Positions 9,193 through 17,358 of a stretch of 64,000 nt of DNA are shown here, piece after piece. Under the pieces are notes generated by a model. The model was not told the origin of the DNA and did no database searches. It saw only the letters and a program-made list of their open reading frames with translations. Each line of letters begins with the position of its first letter. Within the stretch, counting starts at the first letter, position 1. The position numbers and the translations under genes were made by a program. Origin of the DNA: Limiplasma sp034927815 (GTDB lineage: Bacteria; Bacillota; Clostridia; Christensenellales; Aristaeellaceae); NCBI GenBank assembly GCA_034927815.1, contig JAYFPK010000034.1:1-64000 (forward strand). The letters are read 5' to 3'.

Positions 9193-9245
9193 AAAAAGCC
9201 GCCGGCACCTGTGTTTCCCTTGCGGGAAAGCGGGGACGCCGGCGG
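9193..9245 (-). terminator. terminator of the zinc operon
   Basis: On the minus strand arm CCGCCGGC (9245-9238) pairs with GCCGGCGG (9206-9199), enclosing a smaller TTTCCC-GCAA-GGGAAA hairpin, and is followed by CTTTTTG. It lies 48 nt after the last gene of the zur-znu operon and separates it from the GldA-type operon's promoter. Confidence 0.75.
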
Positions 9246-9293
9246 TCTTCAAAGGGGTTTTGATGGCGGCGCAGGGGCGGGACTGTGGCGCGC

Positions 9294-9866
9294 TCAAGAA
9301 GCGAGCTGCGCATCGATCAGGTGGATATAGGGAATCCCGTCCTCCTCATAGGGCTGGAACTCCCCCACCACCGTGATTTCGCTGTCCACGGGGGGATAGT
9401 CCTGGGGATAGGCATGCTCGCCCGCCAGAACAAATTCAATCCCTTGGGCGCAGCAGGCGGTGGCGTCCATGATCAAAACCGCAAAGTAATCCTTGCCTGT
9501 GGTCTCGTCATGGTAGACGGAAAACTGCCCCGCCATTTTCACGATCTTGCCGGTATACTCCTGGGGCGCCACCATCATGTTAAAGACTTCCCCGTACACC
9601 ATGGTGCTGCTGAGCGCCGTGAGGTCCACGTCCACAAAGCGCGCCCCGGGCGCTGTTTCCTGCCCTTTTGGCATGCCGGAGTCCTGGGTGGCCTCAAAAT
9701 TGGGTTCCGGCTCCCCGGAACGCTCCGCAGGCCCTCCCTCCGGGGAGGCGAGCACCGCCCCTTCCTGGCCGGAGGGGCCATCCCCCGAGGCCGTGCCGCC
9801 GCATCCGGTGAGCACAAGGGCCGTCAGCAAAAGCATCATGATGATCCATCGTCCCGGTTTTTTCAT
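9294..9866 (-). CDS. zinc-operon lipoprotein with DUF1980-like domain
   Basis: Exported lipoprotein (190 aa): signal helix followed by lipobox LTGC (Cys22), an acidic Ser/Gly/Pro linker to about 70, then a small beta-rich domain with YTGKIVKMAGQF, DATACCAQGIEF (two adjacent Cys) and a final YIHLIDAQL strand. This resembles the C-terminal part of YcgQ/DUF1980 proteins, which accompany zinc-responsive permeases; the match is by eye. The start chosen overlaps the znuB stop by 4 nt (ATGA). A zinc-related binding or chaperone role at the membrane surface is inferred from the operon. Confidence 0.75.
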   Translation of the reverse strand: MKKPGRWIIMMLLLTALVLTGCGGTASGDGPSGQEGAVLASPEGGPAERSGEPEPNFEATQDSGMPKGQETAPGARFVDVDLTALSSTMVYGEVFNMMVAPQEYTGKIVKMAGQFSVYHDETTGKDYFAVLIMDATACCAQGIEFVLAGEHAYPQDYPPVDSEITVVGEFQPYEEDGIPYIHLIDAQLAS

Positions 9867-10720
9867 TTTCCCATCCCTCTCTGTATCGCGCCTGTCAGCG
9901 AGAACAGGCCGAATGCCGCGATGTTCACGGCCACAATGGTGGAACCCACCGGGGTTCCGGCCAGAATCGAGATCACGATGCCCAGGGCGGCGCACAGCAC
10001 CGAAAATACCGCCGAGCAGAGGATCACGGTGCGAAAGCTCTTGAATACCCGCATCGCCGACAGCGCGGGGAAGATAATCAGCGCCGAAATCAGAAGGGAG
10101 CCCACCAGGTTCATAGCCAGCACGATGATCACCGCGATGACAATGGCGATGAGCAGGTGGTAGGCCCTTGCCCTGATCCCGGTGGCCAGCGCGAAATCCT
10201 CGTCAAAGGTCACGGCGAAAATTTTATGGTAAAACACCAGGAACACCGCCACCACCAAAACGGACAGAAAAACGCAGAGCCATACCTCCGTTTGGGTCAG
10301 CGTGAGGATCGAGGTGGAGCCGAACAAGGTGGAGCACACGTCCCCGGACAGGTTCGCGGACTTGGAGAAGAGGTTCATGATCAGATAGCCCAGGGCCAGC
10401 GCCCCCACGGAAATCATGGCGATGGCGGCATCTCCCTTGATCCTTGTCCTTTCGCCGCCGCACAGCAGCAGCACCGCGCCCACCACCGTAACCGGCAGCA
10501 CCAGCAGCATATTGTTGGAGAGGTTCAGCACCGCGGCAATGGCCATGGCCCCGAAAGCCACGTGGGAAAGCCCGTCCCCGATGAAGGAAAACCGCTTCAG
10601 CACCAGGGTGACACCCAACAGGGAGGAGCACAGGGCGATGAGCACGCCCACGACCAGCGCATAGCGCACAAAGGGATAGGTGAAGTACAGCGCCAGCTTT
10701 TCCATCACGGCGGCCATCAT
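9863..10720 (-). CDS. znuB: zinc ABC transporter permease
   Basis: ABC-3 family membrane subunit (285 aa) with about eight to nine helices. The N-terminal region contains FVRYALVVGVLIALCSSLLG and the SFIGDGLSHVAFG segment typical of ZnuB/TroC permeases. It overlaps znuC by 4 nt upstream and the lipoprotein by 4 nt downstream, so all are translated from one message. Zinc rather than manganese is inferred from the Zur-like regulator and the ZinT domain in the operon. Confidence 0.92.
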   Translation of the reverse strand: MMAAVMEKLALYFTYPFVRYALVVGVLIALCSSLLGVTLVLKRFSFIGDGLSHVAFGAMAIAAVLNLSNNMLLVLPVTVVGAVLLLCGGERTRIKGDAAIAMISVGALALGYLIMNLFSKSANLSGDVCSTLFGSTSILTLTQTEVWLCVFLSVLVVAVFLVFYHKIFAVTFDEDFALATGIRARAYHLLIAIVIAVIIVLAMNLVGSLLISALIIFPALSAMRVFKSFRTVILCSAVFSVLCAALGIVISILAGTPVGSTIVAVNIAAFGLFSLTGAIQRGMGK

Positions 10721-11433
10721 GCCTCCCCCCTTTCCATATCCATAAAGGCTTTGCCAACGGCGCTTTGAAGGTATTGCGCGGTGGCCCCGAAAAAGAGCGG
10801 CTGATGCGCGCCGATATGCAGAATCCTGCTGGAGTATCGGACGGCGGCGGCAATATCATGGGAGATCATGAGGATGGTGATCCCCTCCCGGCGGTTGAGC
10901 GTTTCAATCAGGGCGTACATCTCCGCCGCCGCCTTGGGGTCCAGCCCCGCCACAGGCTCATCCAGCAGGAGGATTTTGCGGGTGGCGCAAAGCGCCCGGG
11001 TCAGCAGCACCCGCTGCTGCTGGCCCCCGGACAGCTCCCGGTAACACCGCCGGGAAAGACCGGCAATGCCCAGTTTGACCATGGCGTCCTCCGCCAGGCG
11101 CTTTTCCTCCCGCCGGTATACCGGCCGCAAGCCGCAGCGGTTGAGGCAGCCGGAGAGGACCACTTCCCGGACAGAGGCGGGAAAGTCCTTTTGGATGGCG
11201 CTTTGCTGTGGAAGATACCCGATCTCTGTCTGCTTTACCCCGTCCCCCATCACAATCTCACCGGACAGCGGCGCTTTCAGCCGGAGAATGGTTTTCATGA
11301 GCGTGGTTTTGCCCGAGCCGTTTTCGCCGACGATGCACAGATAATCCCCGGAGGAGACGGTGAAGTTCAGCCCCTCCACAACCTTTGCGCCATCGTAGCC
11401 CAAGGCCAGATTCCGACAGGTTAGAAGTTCCAT
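10717..11433 (-). CDS. znuC: zinc ABC transporter ATP-binding protein
   Basis: A 238-aa ATPase with Walker A GENGSGKT (36-43), signature LSGGQQQR (134-141) and Walker B ILLLDEP (154-160). The IGYLPQQSAIQKDFPASV segment before the signature is characteristic of the zinc/manganese importer ATPases. It lies 20 nt after znuA and overlaps znuB by 4 nt. Confidence 0.93.
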   Translation of the reverse strand: MELLTCRNLALGYDGAKVVEGLNFTVSSGDYLCIVGENGSGKTTLMKTILRLKAPLSGEIVMGDGVKQTEIGYLPQQSAIQKDFPASVREVVLSGCLNRCGLRPVYRREEKRLAEDAMVKLGIAGLSRRCYRELSGGQQQRVLLTRALCATRKILLLDEPVAGLDPKAAAEMYALIETLNRREGITILMISHDIAAAVRYSSRILHIGAHQPLFFGATAQYLQSAVGKAFMDMERGEA

Positions 11434-11453
11434 GTTTCTTTTTTCGCTTCCTC

Positions 11454-13031
11454 TCAGTTCAAGGCGTCTTTGAGCACCTTCAGGTTGCTCTCCATGATGG
11501 AAAGATAGGTTTTTCCGGCCTCCACATCCCGGGAGGTGACGGACTGCATGGAATCCAGCGTCAGGATGGCCTGCTTTTTCTCCTTGGTGTTCTCCACGAT
11601 GGTTTCCGCGATGCGGTGCTGGGCCCCCTCAATGGTGACGACGCTGGACAGCCCCATTTCGTCTACCTTGTTTGCCAGAAACGCGATGGTTTCAAAGCTG
11701 GCTTCCGTTTCCGCGGAGCAGCCGGAGAACGCCGCGTAGTATTGAAGGCCGTAATCATCCACCAGGTAGCGGAAGGGGAAGCGGTCGCCGAAGAGAAGCG
11801 TGTCATACTTTGCGCTGCCCACAACGGCCTTGTATTCCTCATCCAGCGCATCCAGCTGCCGGAGGTAGGCGGCGGCGTTTTGGGCGTAGGCTTCGGCGTT
11901 TTCCCCATCGATGGCGCGGAGGGTTTCCGCGATGGCGGAGCAAAGGATTTTTGCGTTTTTCAGGGAGAGCCACACGTGCTCGTCCATTTCTCCCTCATGG
12001 GCATGGCCGTGCCCGCTCACCGCTTCCTGGATTTCCCCGGCGTCCGCGGCCGCATCGTAGAAGGTCGGGGCCCAATTCTTCGCGTTCACCAGCGCCTGGA
12101 TGCTTTCATCCCCATAGCGCAGGTGGAAATGGGCAGTTTCCTCATGGTCATGATCCTCCTCATGCTCCTCCCCTTCCTCTTCATCCTCCGTGTGCCCGGA
12201 GGCAATGCTGTGGTCGCTGAAGGCGAGATAGCGGGGCATACCGCCGGCGGCATCCTTGCTTTCAAAGGCATACCATACGCTGGAGATTTCACCCTCTTCG
12301 TTTTTCAGCGGGTGGAAGCCCGCGTAGTCGTATGCGGCGGACTGGGCGCCCGCGGCCGTCCCGGCCATCACCCTGTCGCCGTCGATCTCCAGGGTTTGGA
12401 ACTCCGTGGCCCGCTTGGACAGGAAATCAGCCTTTGTTTCCTCAAAGCTCCTGCCGCTTTCCTCGGCCTCATGCTCCATGTATTCGTCCAGCGTGCCATC
12501 CTCAAAATAGGGCAGCACCGATTGGAAGCGCCCGGCAAAATCCGCCAGGGGGCGGTCCTGGATTTCGCTTTCCAGGATTTCCTCCCCATGGTCATGGTCC
12601 TCCTCCATGCCCTCCACAAGCTCTTCTTCCTTGGCGTCCTCCCCCAGGGTTTCCAAAAGGTTGATGACCACCCGGTTCCCGTTCCTGGGGTCCTTCAGCG
12701 CATCCTCCACCCAGCCGTCGGATTCTCCGCCGACGTATACGAACAAATCGCAGTTGGAGATTTTGATCATGTCCTCCGCCGTGGGCTGGTAGCTGTGCAA
12801 ATCCACGCCATTGTCCAGCAGCAGCGTCAGCTCCGCGGAAGCGGCGTTTTCGCCGAGGATCTGCCGTACCCAATCGTACCCCGGAAAGATGGTGCAAACC
12901 ACCTGAAGGGGCTGTGTTTGTTCCAGGGCGTCCGCCCGGGCGCTCATGCCCGGCGCAGCAAAGTAGGGGAAGCCAGCAAACAGGCCGGCCAGCAAAGTGA
13001 TGGCAACCAAAACCGTCAATTTCTTTTTCAT
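11454..13031 (-). CDS. znuA: zinc-binding protein ZnuA with an inserted ZinT domain
   Basis: Extracytoplasmic zinc receptor, 525 aa from the MKKKL start (13031; GGGAGG upstream), against about 300 for a plain ZnuA. Order: signal peptide 1-30; ZnuA N-lobe 40-130 with ligand-type His79 (DLHSYQPT); acidic/His stretch with HDH at 146-148; a ZinT domain at about 155-340 (DRPLADFAGRFQSVLPYFEDG, then FSDH with His274 and HFH at 301-303, the three zinc ligands of ZinT); then HGHAHE and DEHVW (His352, second ZnuA ligand) and the ZnuA C-lobe to 525. The usual third His is replaced in GDRFPFRYL. Thus ZinT replaces the flexible His-rich loop instead of following the C-terminus as in streptococcal AdcA. 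Zinc capture for ZnuBC is firm; the nested arrangement is read directly. Confidence 0.93.
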   Translation of the reverse strand: MKKKLTVLVAITLLAGLFAGFPYFAAPGMSARADALEQTQPLQVVCTIFPGYDWVRQILGENAASAELTLLLDNGVDLHSYQPTAEDMIKISNCDLFVYVGGESDGWVEDALKDPRNGNRVVINLLETLGEDAKEEELVEGMEEDHDHGEEILESEIQDRPLADFAGRFQSVLPYFEDGTLDEYMEHEAEESGRSFEETKADFLSKRATEFQTLEIDGDRVMAGTAAGAQSAAYDYAGFHPLKNEEGEISSVWYAFESKDAAGGMPRYLAFSDHSIASGHTEDEEEGEEHEEDHDHEETAHFHLRYGDESIQALVNAKNWAPTFYDAAADAGEIQEAVSGHGHAHEGEMDEHVWLSLKNAKILCSAIAETLRAIDGENAEAYAQNAAAYLRQLDALDEEYKAVVGSAKYDTLLFGDRFPFRYLVDDYGLQYYAAFSGCSAETEASFETIAFLANKVDEMGLSSVVTIEGAQHRIAETIVENTKEKKQAILTLDSMQSVTSRDVEAGKTYLSIMESNLKVLKDALN

Positions 13032-13139
13032 AGGACAAAATGCCTCCCAATCTCCGTTCAGGGGTAAAAGGTACAAAAATACAAGGCACTCCCATCCCCA
13101 TGCAAAGGGCATGGCTACGCCTTGCAGTTCCGGACCGGC

Positions 13140-13436
13140 TTAATTGGAAAGCTTGACCTTCAACGAAACCAACGTGATTGCGCAGGCCGCTGCCAAAACG
13201 CTCCGGCGCGGCAGGGAAAGCGCAAGAAAGAGGGACGCGACAGCGGCGGCGGCCACGAAGGCCATGCCCAGCCCATGCAAAAGCTCCATGCAGGAGCGTA
13301 TCTCCAGGCAGATGTGGCAGTCCTCGCCGATGCAATCGTGGTGGGCTTCCACGGTGATGAACGCCACAGAGGACAAAAGGACAAGGGTCACAGCGGCGCA
13401 GATAAGCAGCGCCAGCTGTCTTCTATGCTTTGCCAT
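13140..13436 (-). CDS. small membrane protein with HHDC-C-C motif
   Basis: A 98-aa protein with a first hydrophobic helix (about 8-28), an outside loop AHHDCIGEDCHICLEI (31-46) rich in potential metal ligands (two His, three Cys), and two further helices. The start at 13436 was chosen for its AGGGGGGACAGG site. It lies between zur and znuA in the same direction. I do not know a named family; the metal-ligand loop and operon position suggest a zinc-related membrane role. Confidence 0.7.
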   Translation of the reverse strand: MAKHRRQLALLICAAVTLVLLSSVAFITVEAHHDCIGEDCHICLEIRSCMELLHGLGMAFVAAAAVASLFLALSLPRRSVLAAACAITLVSLKVKLSN

Positions 13437-13453
13437 GCCCTGTCCCCCCCTGT

Positions 13454-13852
13454 TCATACGGATTCGCAGCCGCATTTTTTACAAACGCCATACAGGATGG
13501 TTTTTGTCCTGTCCAGGCAAAATCCTTCCGAGGCTATGCCCTCCAGCATCAGCTGGGCGGCGGGCGTGCTCATGTGAAAGGTCTTGCCACATTGGGTACA
13601 GGCCAGATGGAGCGCGGTGCGGCACTCCTCCGCGCCGGTGAAGCGGTAGAGGATTTCCCGGCCCCCGTCCTTGCCCGAGCGGCTGATGAGCCCCTCGTCA
13701 GCCATGGTGGAAAGGTTGCGGTAGACCGCGCTCAAGCTGATGGAATGGCCGGATAGCCCGTCCGCAATTTCCCTGGCGGAAAAATGCTCGTCAGGATGCT
13801 GCTCCAAAAAGGCATAAAGCAGTTTCCGCTGTTCGGTCCTGTATCCCGTCAT
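13454..13852 (-). CDS. zur: Fur-family regulator, probably Zur
   Basis: DNA-binding metal sensor (132 aa): winged helix at about 5-70 with SLSAVYRNLSTMADEGLI, then the dimerisation domain with two structural CxxC pairs (CTQC 85-88, CKKC 124-127). It heads the znu operon and has a strong promoter with a perfect palindrome just upstream, fitting zinc-dependent autorepression. Zur rather than Fur or PerR is inferred from the regulated genes; sensing residues such as His77-type ligands in this subgroup cannot be assigned with certainty by eye. Confidence 0.9.
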   Translation of the reverse strand: MTGYRTEQRKLLYAFLEQHPDEHFSAREIADGLSGHSISLSAVYRNLSTMADEGLISRSGKDGGREILYRFTGAEECRTALHLACTQCGKTFHMSTPAAQLMLEGIASEGFCLDRTKTILYGVCKKCGCESV

Positions 13853-13868
13853 GGAACCATCCTTCCTG

Positions 13869-13889
13869 ATTTGCGAATGATTCGCAAAT
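13869..13889. promoter_or_regulatory. Zur/Fur-type operator, 9-3-9 palindrome
   Basis: Perfect inverted repeat: arm ATTTGCGAA, spacer TGA, arm TTCGCAAAT. It lies between the -10 box and the zur start codon, over the expected transcription start, so bound repressor would block the zur-znu transcript. Confidence 0.8.
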
Positions 13890-13891
13890 TG

Positions 13892-13920
13892 ATTATAGCC
13901 AGGGGATTTGGAATTGTCAA
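13892..13920 (-). promoter_or_regulatory. consensus promoter of the zur-znu operon
   Basis: Minus strand TTGACA (13920-13915), 17-nt spacer, TATAAT (13897-13892): both boxes match the sigma-A consensus exactly. A strong promoter fits a gene set held off by a repressor. Confidence 0.85.
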
Positions 13921-14527
13921 GTGGGTAGCGGAGGGAAGGGGAGGATGCTGGTTGGAAGCTCCAGGGCGGAGCTACTTGGTTTTGATTTGTCTTTGTGAGG
14001 AAGCGAGATTTGCGTTTCGCAAAGAAGCCGGGGAATTTTATCCTGATACTCAGGATGATTTCTTCCCAGGATAAGGAACCGGGTGCGTTAGGGGGCCGGG
14101 GGGAGTTCCGATTTCTCCTTCACCCGCCCCAGGTTACATCCAGGGGCGGGTACGGTTCAGATCAATCGTCGCGGGTTCAGCCTTATCGCCGCATCGCTCG
14201 CTGCCACTGGCGCTGCCCGTAACGCTTTCCACTGCGGGCCGCCAGCCCTTCGGGCTGTGATGCGGCTTTTCGGTTGCCGCACCCTTCACTTTCGGTCGGC
14301 TGCTCGCCTCCATGCCCCACCTCTCGCTCGCTTTTGCCTTCGGCAAAGGGCCCACTGGGCCCACGCTCCCTGGCGGCGCACCGGAACCCCCTGCGGGCAG
14401 GAGAGTATCCCCGAAGGTTGTTGCAGCGGCTTCAAAAAGTCATTGGCCTTGCTTGGGAACCTGTCCATAGGCGACGGCTTCCTCTTGATACGCAAAGGGT
14501 TATGCGACCCGGACCCTCTCACATATC
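13921..14527. other. long intergenic region without a convincing gene
   Basis: No reading frame here looks like a protein. The left part (to about 14100) is AG-rich. From about 14130 to 14430 the base composition turns GC-rich and hairpin-rich: CAGCCC-TTC-GGGCTG at 14243-14257, GCC-TTC-GGC near 14336 and GGGCCC-ACT-GGGCCC near 14350. A minus-strand open frame (14134-14364) of low-complexity type crosses it but has no ribosome site. It could be a decayed gene or a structured RNA. Confidence 0.4.
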
Positions 14528-14556
14528 TTGCATATCCTCACGAATTGCGGTACAAT
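14528..14556 (+). promoter_or_regulatory. promoter of the GNAT operon
   Basis: TTGCAT (14528-14533), 17-nt spacer, TACAAT (14551-14556), about 57 nt before the start of the acetyltransferase gene. Confidence 0.65.
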
Positions 14557-14613
14557 ATAGTGTATTTTGAATTGAGCCGAGCTTTCCCCGGCTCGGAAAG
14601 GATGAGAGCTCCC

Positions 14614-15417
14614 ATGCACGTATACCATCCTGCCCAAACCTCCAACGGGATTCCCCCGGAAAACGTGTTCCTGATCGCGGACAGCGCCAATGTGCCCGTG
14701 GCGGAAGGCTTTCTCATCCATACCTATCATCCCTACCTGTTTGCGGAGCGCCCCATCAACATGTACATCAGCGTGCAATCCAAGGGGCCGGGCCGGGAGA
14801 TGCTGCTGGGGGCCCTGCTGGCCCGGGCCTATCAGCTTCGGCTTCAAACCCCCTATTTGAAGGCGCGGGTCTTTGCCCAGGTCAGCATGCAGGACGCCCC
14901 CACCATGTCCTTTTACATCGAGGGGGGCTTTCAGGCGGATGACGCCCTGGATGTGGTGCAATTGAACCCGCCCGCCACCCGGCCCGCGGCCCCCATGGGC
15001 TATGACCTGGGCCCGATTCCCTTGCAAAATCCCCTGGAGCGGCAGGCCTTTTTGGTGCGCATGAACACCTACCGCCTGGACGTGCTGCAGCTTCCCCTGC
15101 TGGAGCGGGCCATGGCCTCGCCCCATTTTTTGGCCCTGTACATGGCCAGGGGCAGCGATATCGCGGGGGAAATCCTCTTTGCGGGAGAAAACGGGGCGGC
15201 CAAGGTGATGGGCCTGTACATCATGCCCAAGTACCGCAGGTTGGGCCTGGCCAAGGCCTTGATCGCCTGCGGCATGAAAGCCCTGTCAGAGCAGGGCGTC
15301 ACCCGTTTCGAGGGAGACGTCATCCGGCGCAACGTGCCCCAGTGCATGCTGGCCCAAAGCTGCAACGCCACCTTCATCCGCACCGCCTGCTTTTATCCCG
15401 GGCTCAACTACGACTGA
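14614..15417 (+). CDS. GNAT-family N-acetyltransferase
   Basis: A 267-aa protein. Its C-terminal half carries a GNAT fold with the acetyl-CoA loop region GLYIMPKYRRLGLAKALIA (about 190-208; R-x-x-G-L/A pattern), and the N-terminal half looks like a degenerate second GNAT copy (LLGALLARAYQLRLQTPYLKARV). The ATG at 14614 was chosen because AAGGATGAG lies 5-9 nt before it; the frame is open further upstream but through the promoter. Substrate unknown. It precedes a YgjP-type metallopeptidase by 17 nt. Confidence 0.82.
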   Translation: MHVYHPAQTSNGIPPENVFLIADSANVPVAEGFLIHTYHPYLFAERPINMYISVQSKGPGREMLLGALLARAYQLRLQTPYLKARVFAQVSMQDAPTMSFYIEGGFQADDALDVVQLNPPATRPAAPMGYDLGPIPLQNPLERQAFLVRMNTYRLDVLQLPLLERAMASPHFLALYMARGSDIAGEILFAGENGAAKVMGLYIMPKYRRLGLAKALIACGMKALSEQGVTRFEGDVIRRNVPQCMLAQSCNATFIRTACFYPGLNYD

Positions 15418-15434
15418 CGCGGAGGAAATGCTCC

Positions 15435-16106
15435 ATGGCCCTTGCCTACGCCCTGGTGCGCTCCCGGCGCCGTACCCTGGCCCTCACCATCGACTCCGCC
15501 GGGGCGCTGATTGCCAGGGCCCCCCAGCGCATGCCCAAGCGGGAGATCGAGGCCTTCATCGAACAAAAGCGGGACTGGATCGCCCGAAAGCAGGCCCAGG
15601 TCTTGGAGCGGGCCAGGCAAAAGCCCGTGTACGAATGGTCCCAGGGCGTGTCCCTTCCCTTCTGGGGGGGCGTGCTCACGGCCCGTCTGGCGGACGTTCC
15701 CTCCCCGAAGGTGGCGGATGGCGCGCTTTTGCTGCCCAAGGCCAAGCCCGTTCATAGCTCCCTGGCGGCTTGGCTCCGGGGTCAGGCCCCCTCTCTGCTT
15801 GGGGAGCGGGTAGCCCGGCAGGCTCAACGCATGGGCCTGGCTCCCTCCTCCATAGGCTACTGCGCCGCCCGCACCCGCTGGGGCAGCATGAGCGGCCGGG
15901 GCACGCTCCGGCTGAATCTGGCGCTGCTGCTCTGTCCCCCCGCCGTGGCGGAGTATGTGATTCTCCATGAGCTGGCCCATATGCGCCAGCCCAACCATTC
16001 CCCCGCCTTCTGGGGGGTGGTGGCCCAATGGATGCCCGGCTATGAGGAAAAGCGCGCATGGCTGAAACAAAACAGCCATCTGATCGGCCTTCTTCAAAAG
16101 CCTTGA
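15435..16106 (+). CDS. YgjP-like zinc metallopeptidase (SprT/WLM fold)
   Basis: A 223-aa protein of the YgjP/DUF45 family. The active-site motif HELAH lies in ILHELAHMRQPNHSPAFW (about 178-195), with the third ligand His in NHSPAFW; the preceding TRWGSMSGRGTLRLN is the family hallmark. Start at ATG 15435 with GGAGG at 15421. It is presumed a cytoplasmic zinc peptidase; natural substrates of YgjP proteins are not established. It follows the GNAT gene closely and precedes an esterase gene. Confidence 0.9.
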   Translation: MALAYALVRSRRRTLALTIDSAGALIARAPQRMPKREIEAFIEQKRDWIARKQAQVLERARQKPVYEWSQGVSLPFWGGVLTARLADVPSPKVADGALLLPKAKPVHSSLAAWLRGQAPSLLGERVARQAQRMGLAPSSIGYCAARTRWGSMSGRGTLRLNLALLLCPPAVAEYVILHELAHMRQPNHSPAFWGVVAQWMPGYEEKRAWLKQNSHLIGLLQKP

Positions 16107-16158
16107 ACCCCTCGCCATGAGCGCTTCGGCCTCATGGCTCAATGCGAAAGGGACCCAT

Positions 16159-17331
16159 ATGCACCGGCACCCTCCCTTGGAAAACAAGCGCACGCCCAAG
16201 CGGTTCTATTTTTTGACCGCGCTTATTTATTTGCCCATTTTCGCGGCCTTGACGCTGATCCACGCCCAATGGTACGGCTACTTGATGGCGGTCTTCTCCT
16301 TCGTGATGCTGCTGTGGATGCGCAATACGCCCCTGTGGCAGCGCTTCCGCATCCCGCTGTGCTTTGCCGTGGCCTTTGCGGTGGCCTTCTTTGGGCTGTA
16401 CTGGAGCCGTCCCCAGCACGACGTGTCCTTGATGGGCCAGCTTGGCCGGGAGACGGTGCGCTTTTTCATGAAGCTTCCCCTGGACACGGGCACCTATTCC
16501 CAAAAGCTTTTGGGGGGCAGCCCCTGGAAAGCCCCGGACGGATACCAGATGGAAACCGCCGAGCTGTCCCATAGCCGGCTGGAGATCCTCACCCCGGCGG
16601 AAAACAAGAGCCCCTACGTGGTGCTGCAGCTTCACGGAGGGGCCTTTGTGACCGGGCTCAATGAGGTCTACATGGCCTTTGCCAAGCGCTACTGCGATTT
16701 CCTGGGAGGCGCTTTGGTCGCCACCCTGGACTATCGCCTCTGGCCCCCCAACGATTACCCCACCCAGCAGGAGGATACCCTTGAGGCCTGGCGGTACCTG
16801 ACCCGGACCCTGGGCTACGCGCCGAAGGATATTCTGGTGGCGGGGGATAGCGCCGGGGGCAACCTGGCCCTCTCCCTATGCCTGCGGCTGCGGGATCTGG
16901 GGGAGCCGCTGCCCGGGGCTTTGGTGGGCATGTCCCCCTGGGCGGACCTGAGCAATTCAGGCCCCTCCCACCTTACCAACGCCACCATCGACCCCACCTT
17001 TGGCCTGCCCGAGGATCAGTTTGACGGCACGCCCAAGGGCGTGGATTCCACCTACGCCACGGGCCGGAACCTGAAGGACCCCTACCTCTCCCCTACCTTT
17101 GGGGACTTCCACGGCTTTCCCCCCATGCTCTTGCAAGCCTCCAGCAACGAGGTGCTGCTCAGCGACAGCCAGACGATTTATGAAAATGCCCTGGCGGCCG
17201 GTGTGGACTGTACCTTCACCGTCTACCAGGACCTGTTTCATGTTTTTCAGGCCTCTTTGGATCTGGCCCCGGAAAGCAAGGCGGCCTGGGGGGAAATCCA
17301 ATCCTTCCTCCAGCGGGCCTTTGGGCTGTAA
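16159..17331 (+). CDS. membrane-anchored alpha/beta hydrolase (HSL-type esterase)
   Basis: A 390-aa protein from ATG 16159 (AAAGGGA site; an upstream in-frame start at 16117 is possible). Two to three hydrophobic helices occupy about residues 15-85, then comes an alpha/beta hydrolase domain with the oxyanion motif HGGAF, nucleophile motif GDSAGGN and a C-terminal DLFHVF with the likely catalytic His. These are marks of the hormone-sensitive-lipase group of carboxylesterases. The active site position relative to the membrane and the substrate are unknown. Confidence 0.87.
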   Translation: MHRHPPLENKRTPKRFYFLTALIYLPIFAALTLIHAQWYGYLMAVFSFVMLLWMRNTPLWQRFRIPLCFAVAFAVAFFGLYWSRPQHDVSLMGQLGRETVRFFMKLPLDTGTYSQKLLGGSPWKAPDGYQMETAELSHSRLEILTPAENKSPYVVLQLHGGAFVTGLNEVYMAFAKRYCDFLGGALVATLDYRLWPPNDYPTQQEDTLEAWRYLTRTLGYAPKDILVAGDSAGGNLALSLCLRLRDLGEPLPGALVGMSPWADLSNSGPSHLTNATIDPTFGLPEDQFDGTPKGVDSTYATGRNLKDPYLSPTFGDFHGFPPMLLQASSNEVLLSDSQTIYENALAAGVDCTFTVYQDLFHVFQASLDLAPESKAAWGEIQSFLQRAFGL

Positions 17332-17358
17332 AAAAGCCCCAAAGGCCCCTATCCGGCC

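Noticed and set aside
14134..14364. 76-aa minus-strand frame in the 14 kb gap
   Set aside because: No ribosome site and low-complexity Ser/Lys/Pro content; kept only as part of the unexplained intergenic island.
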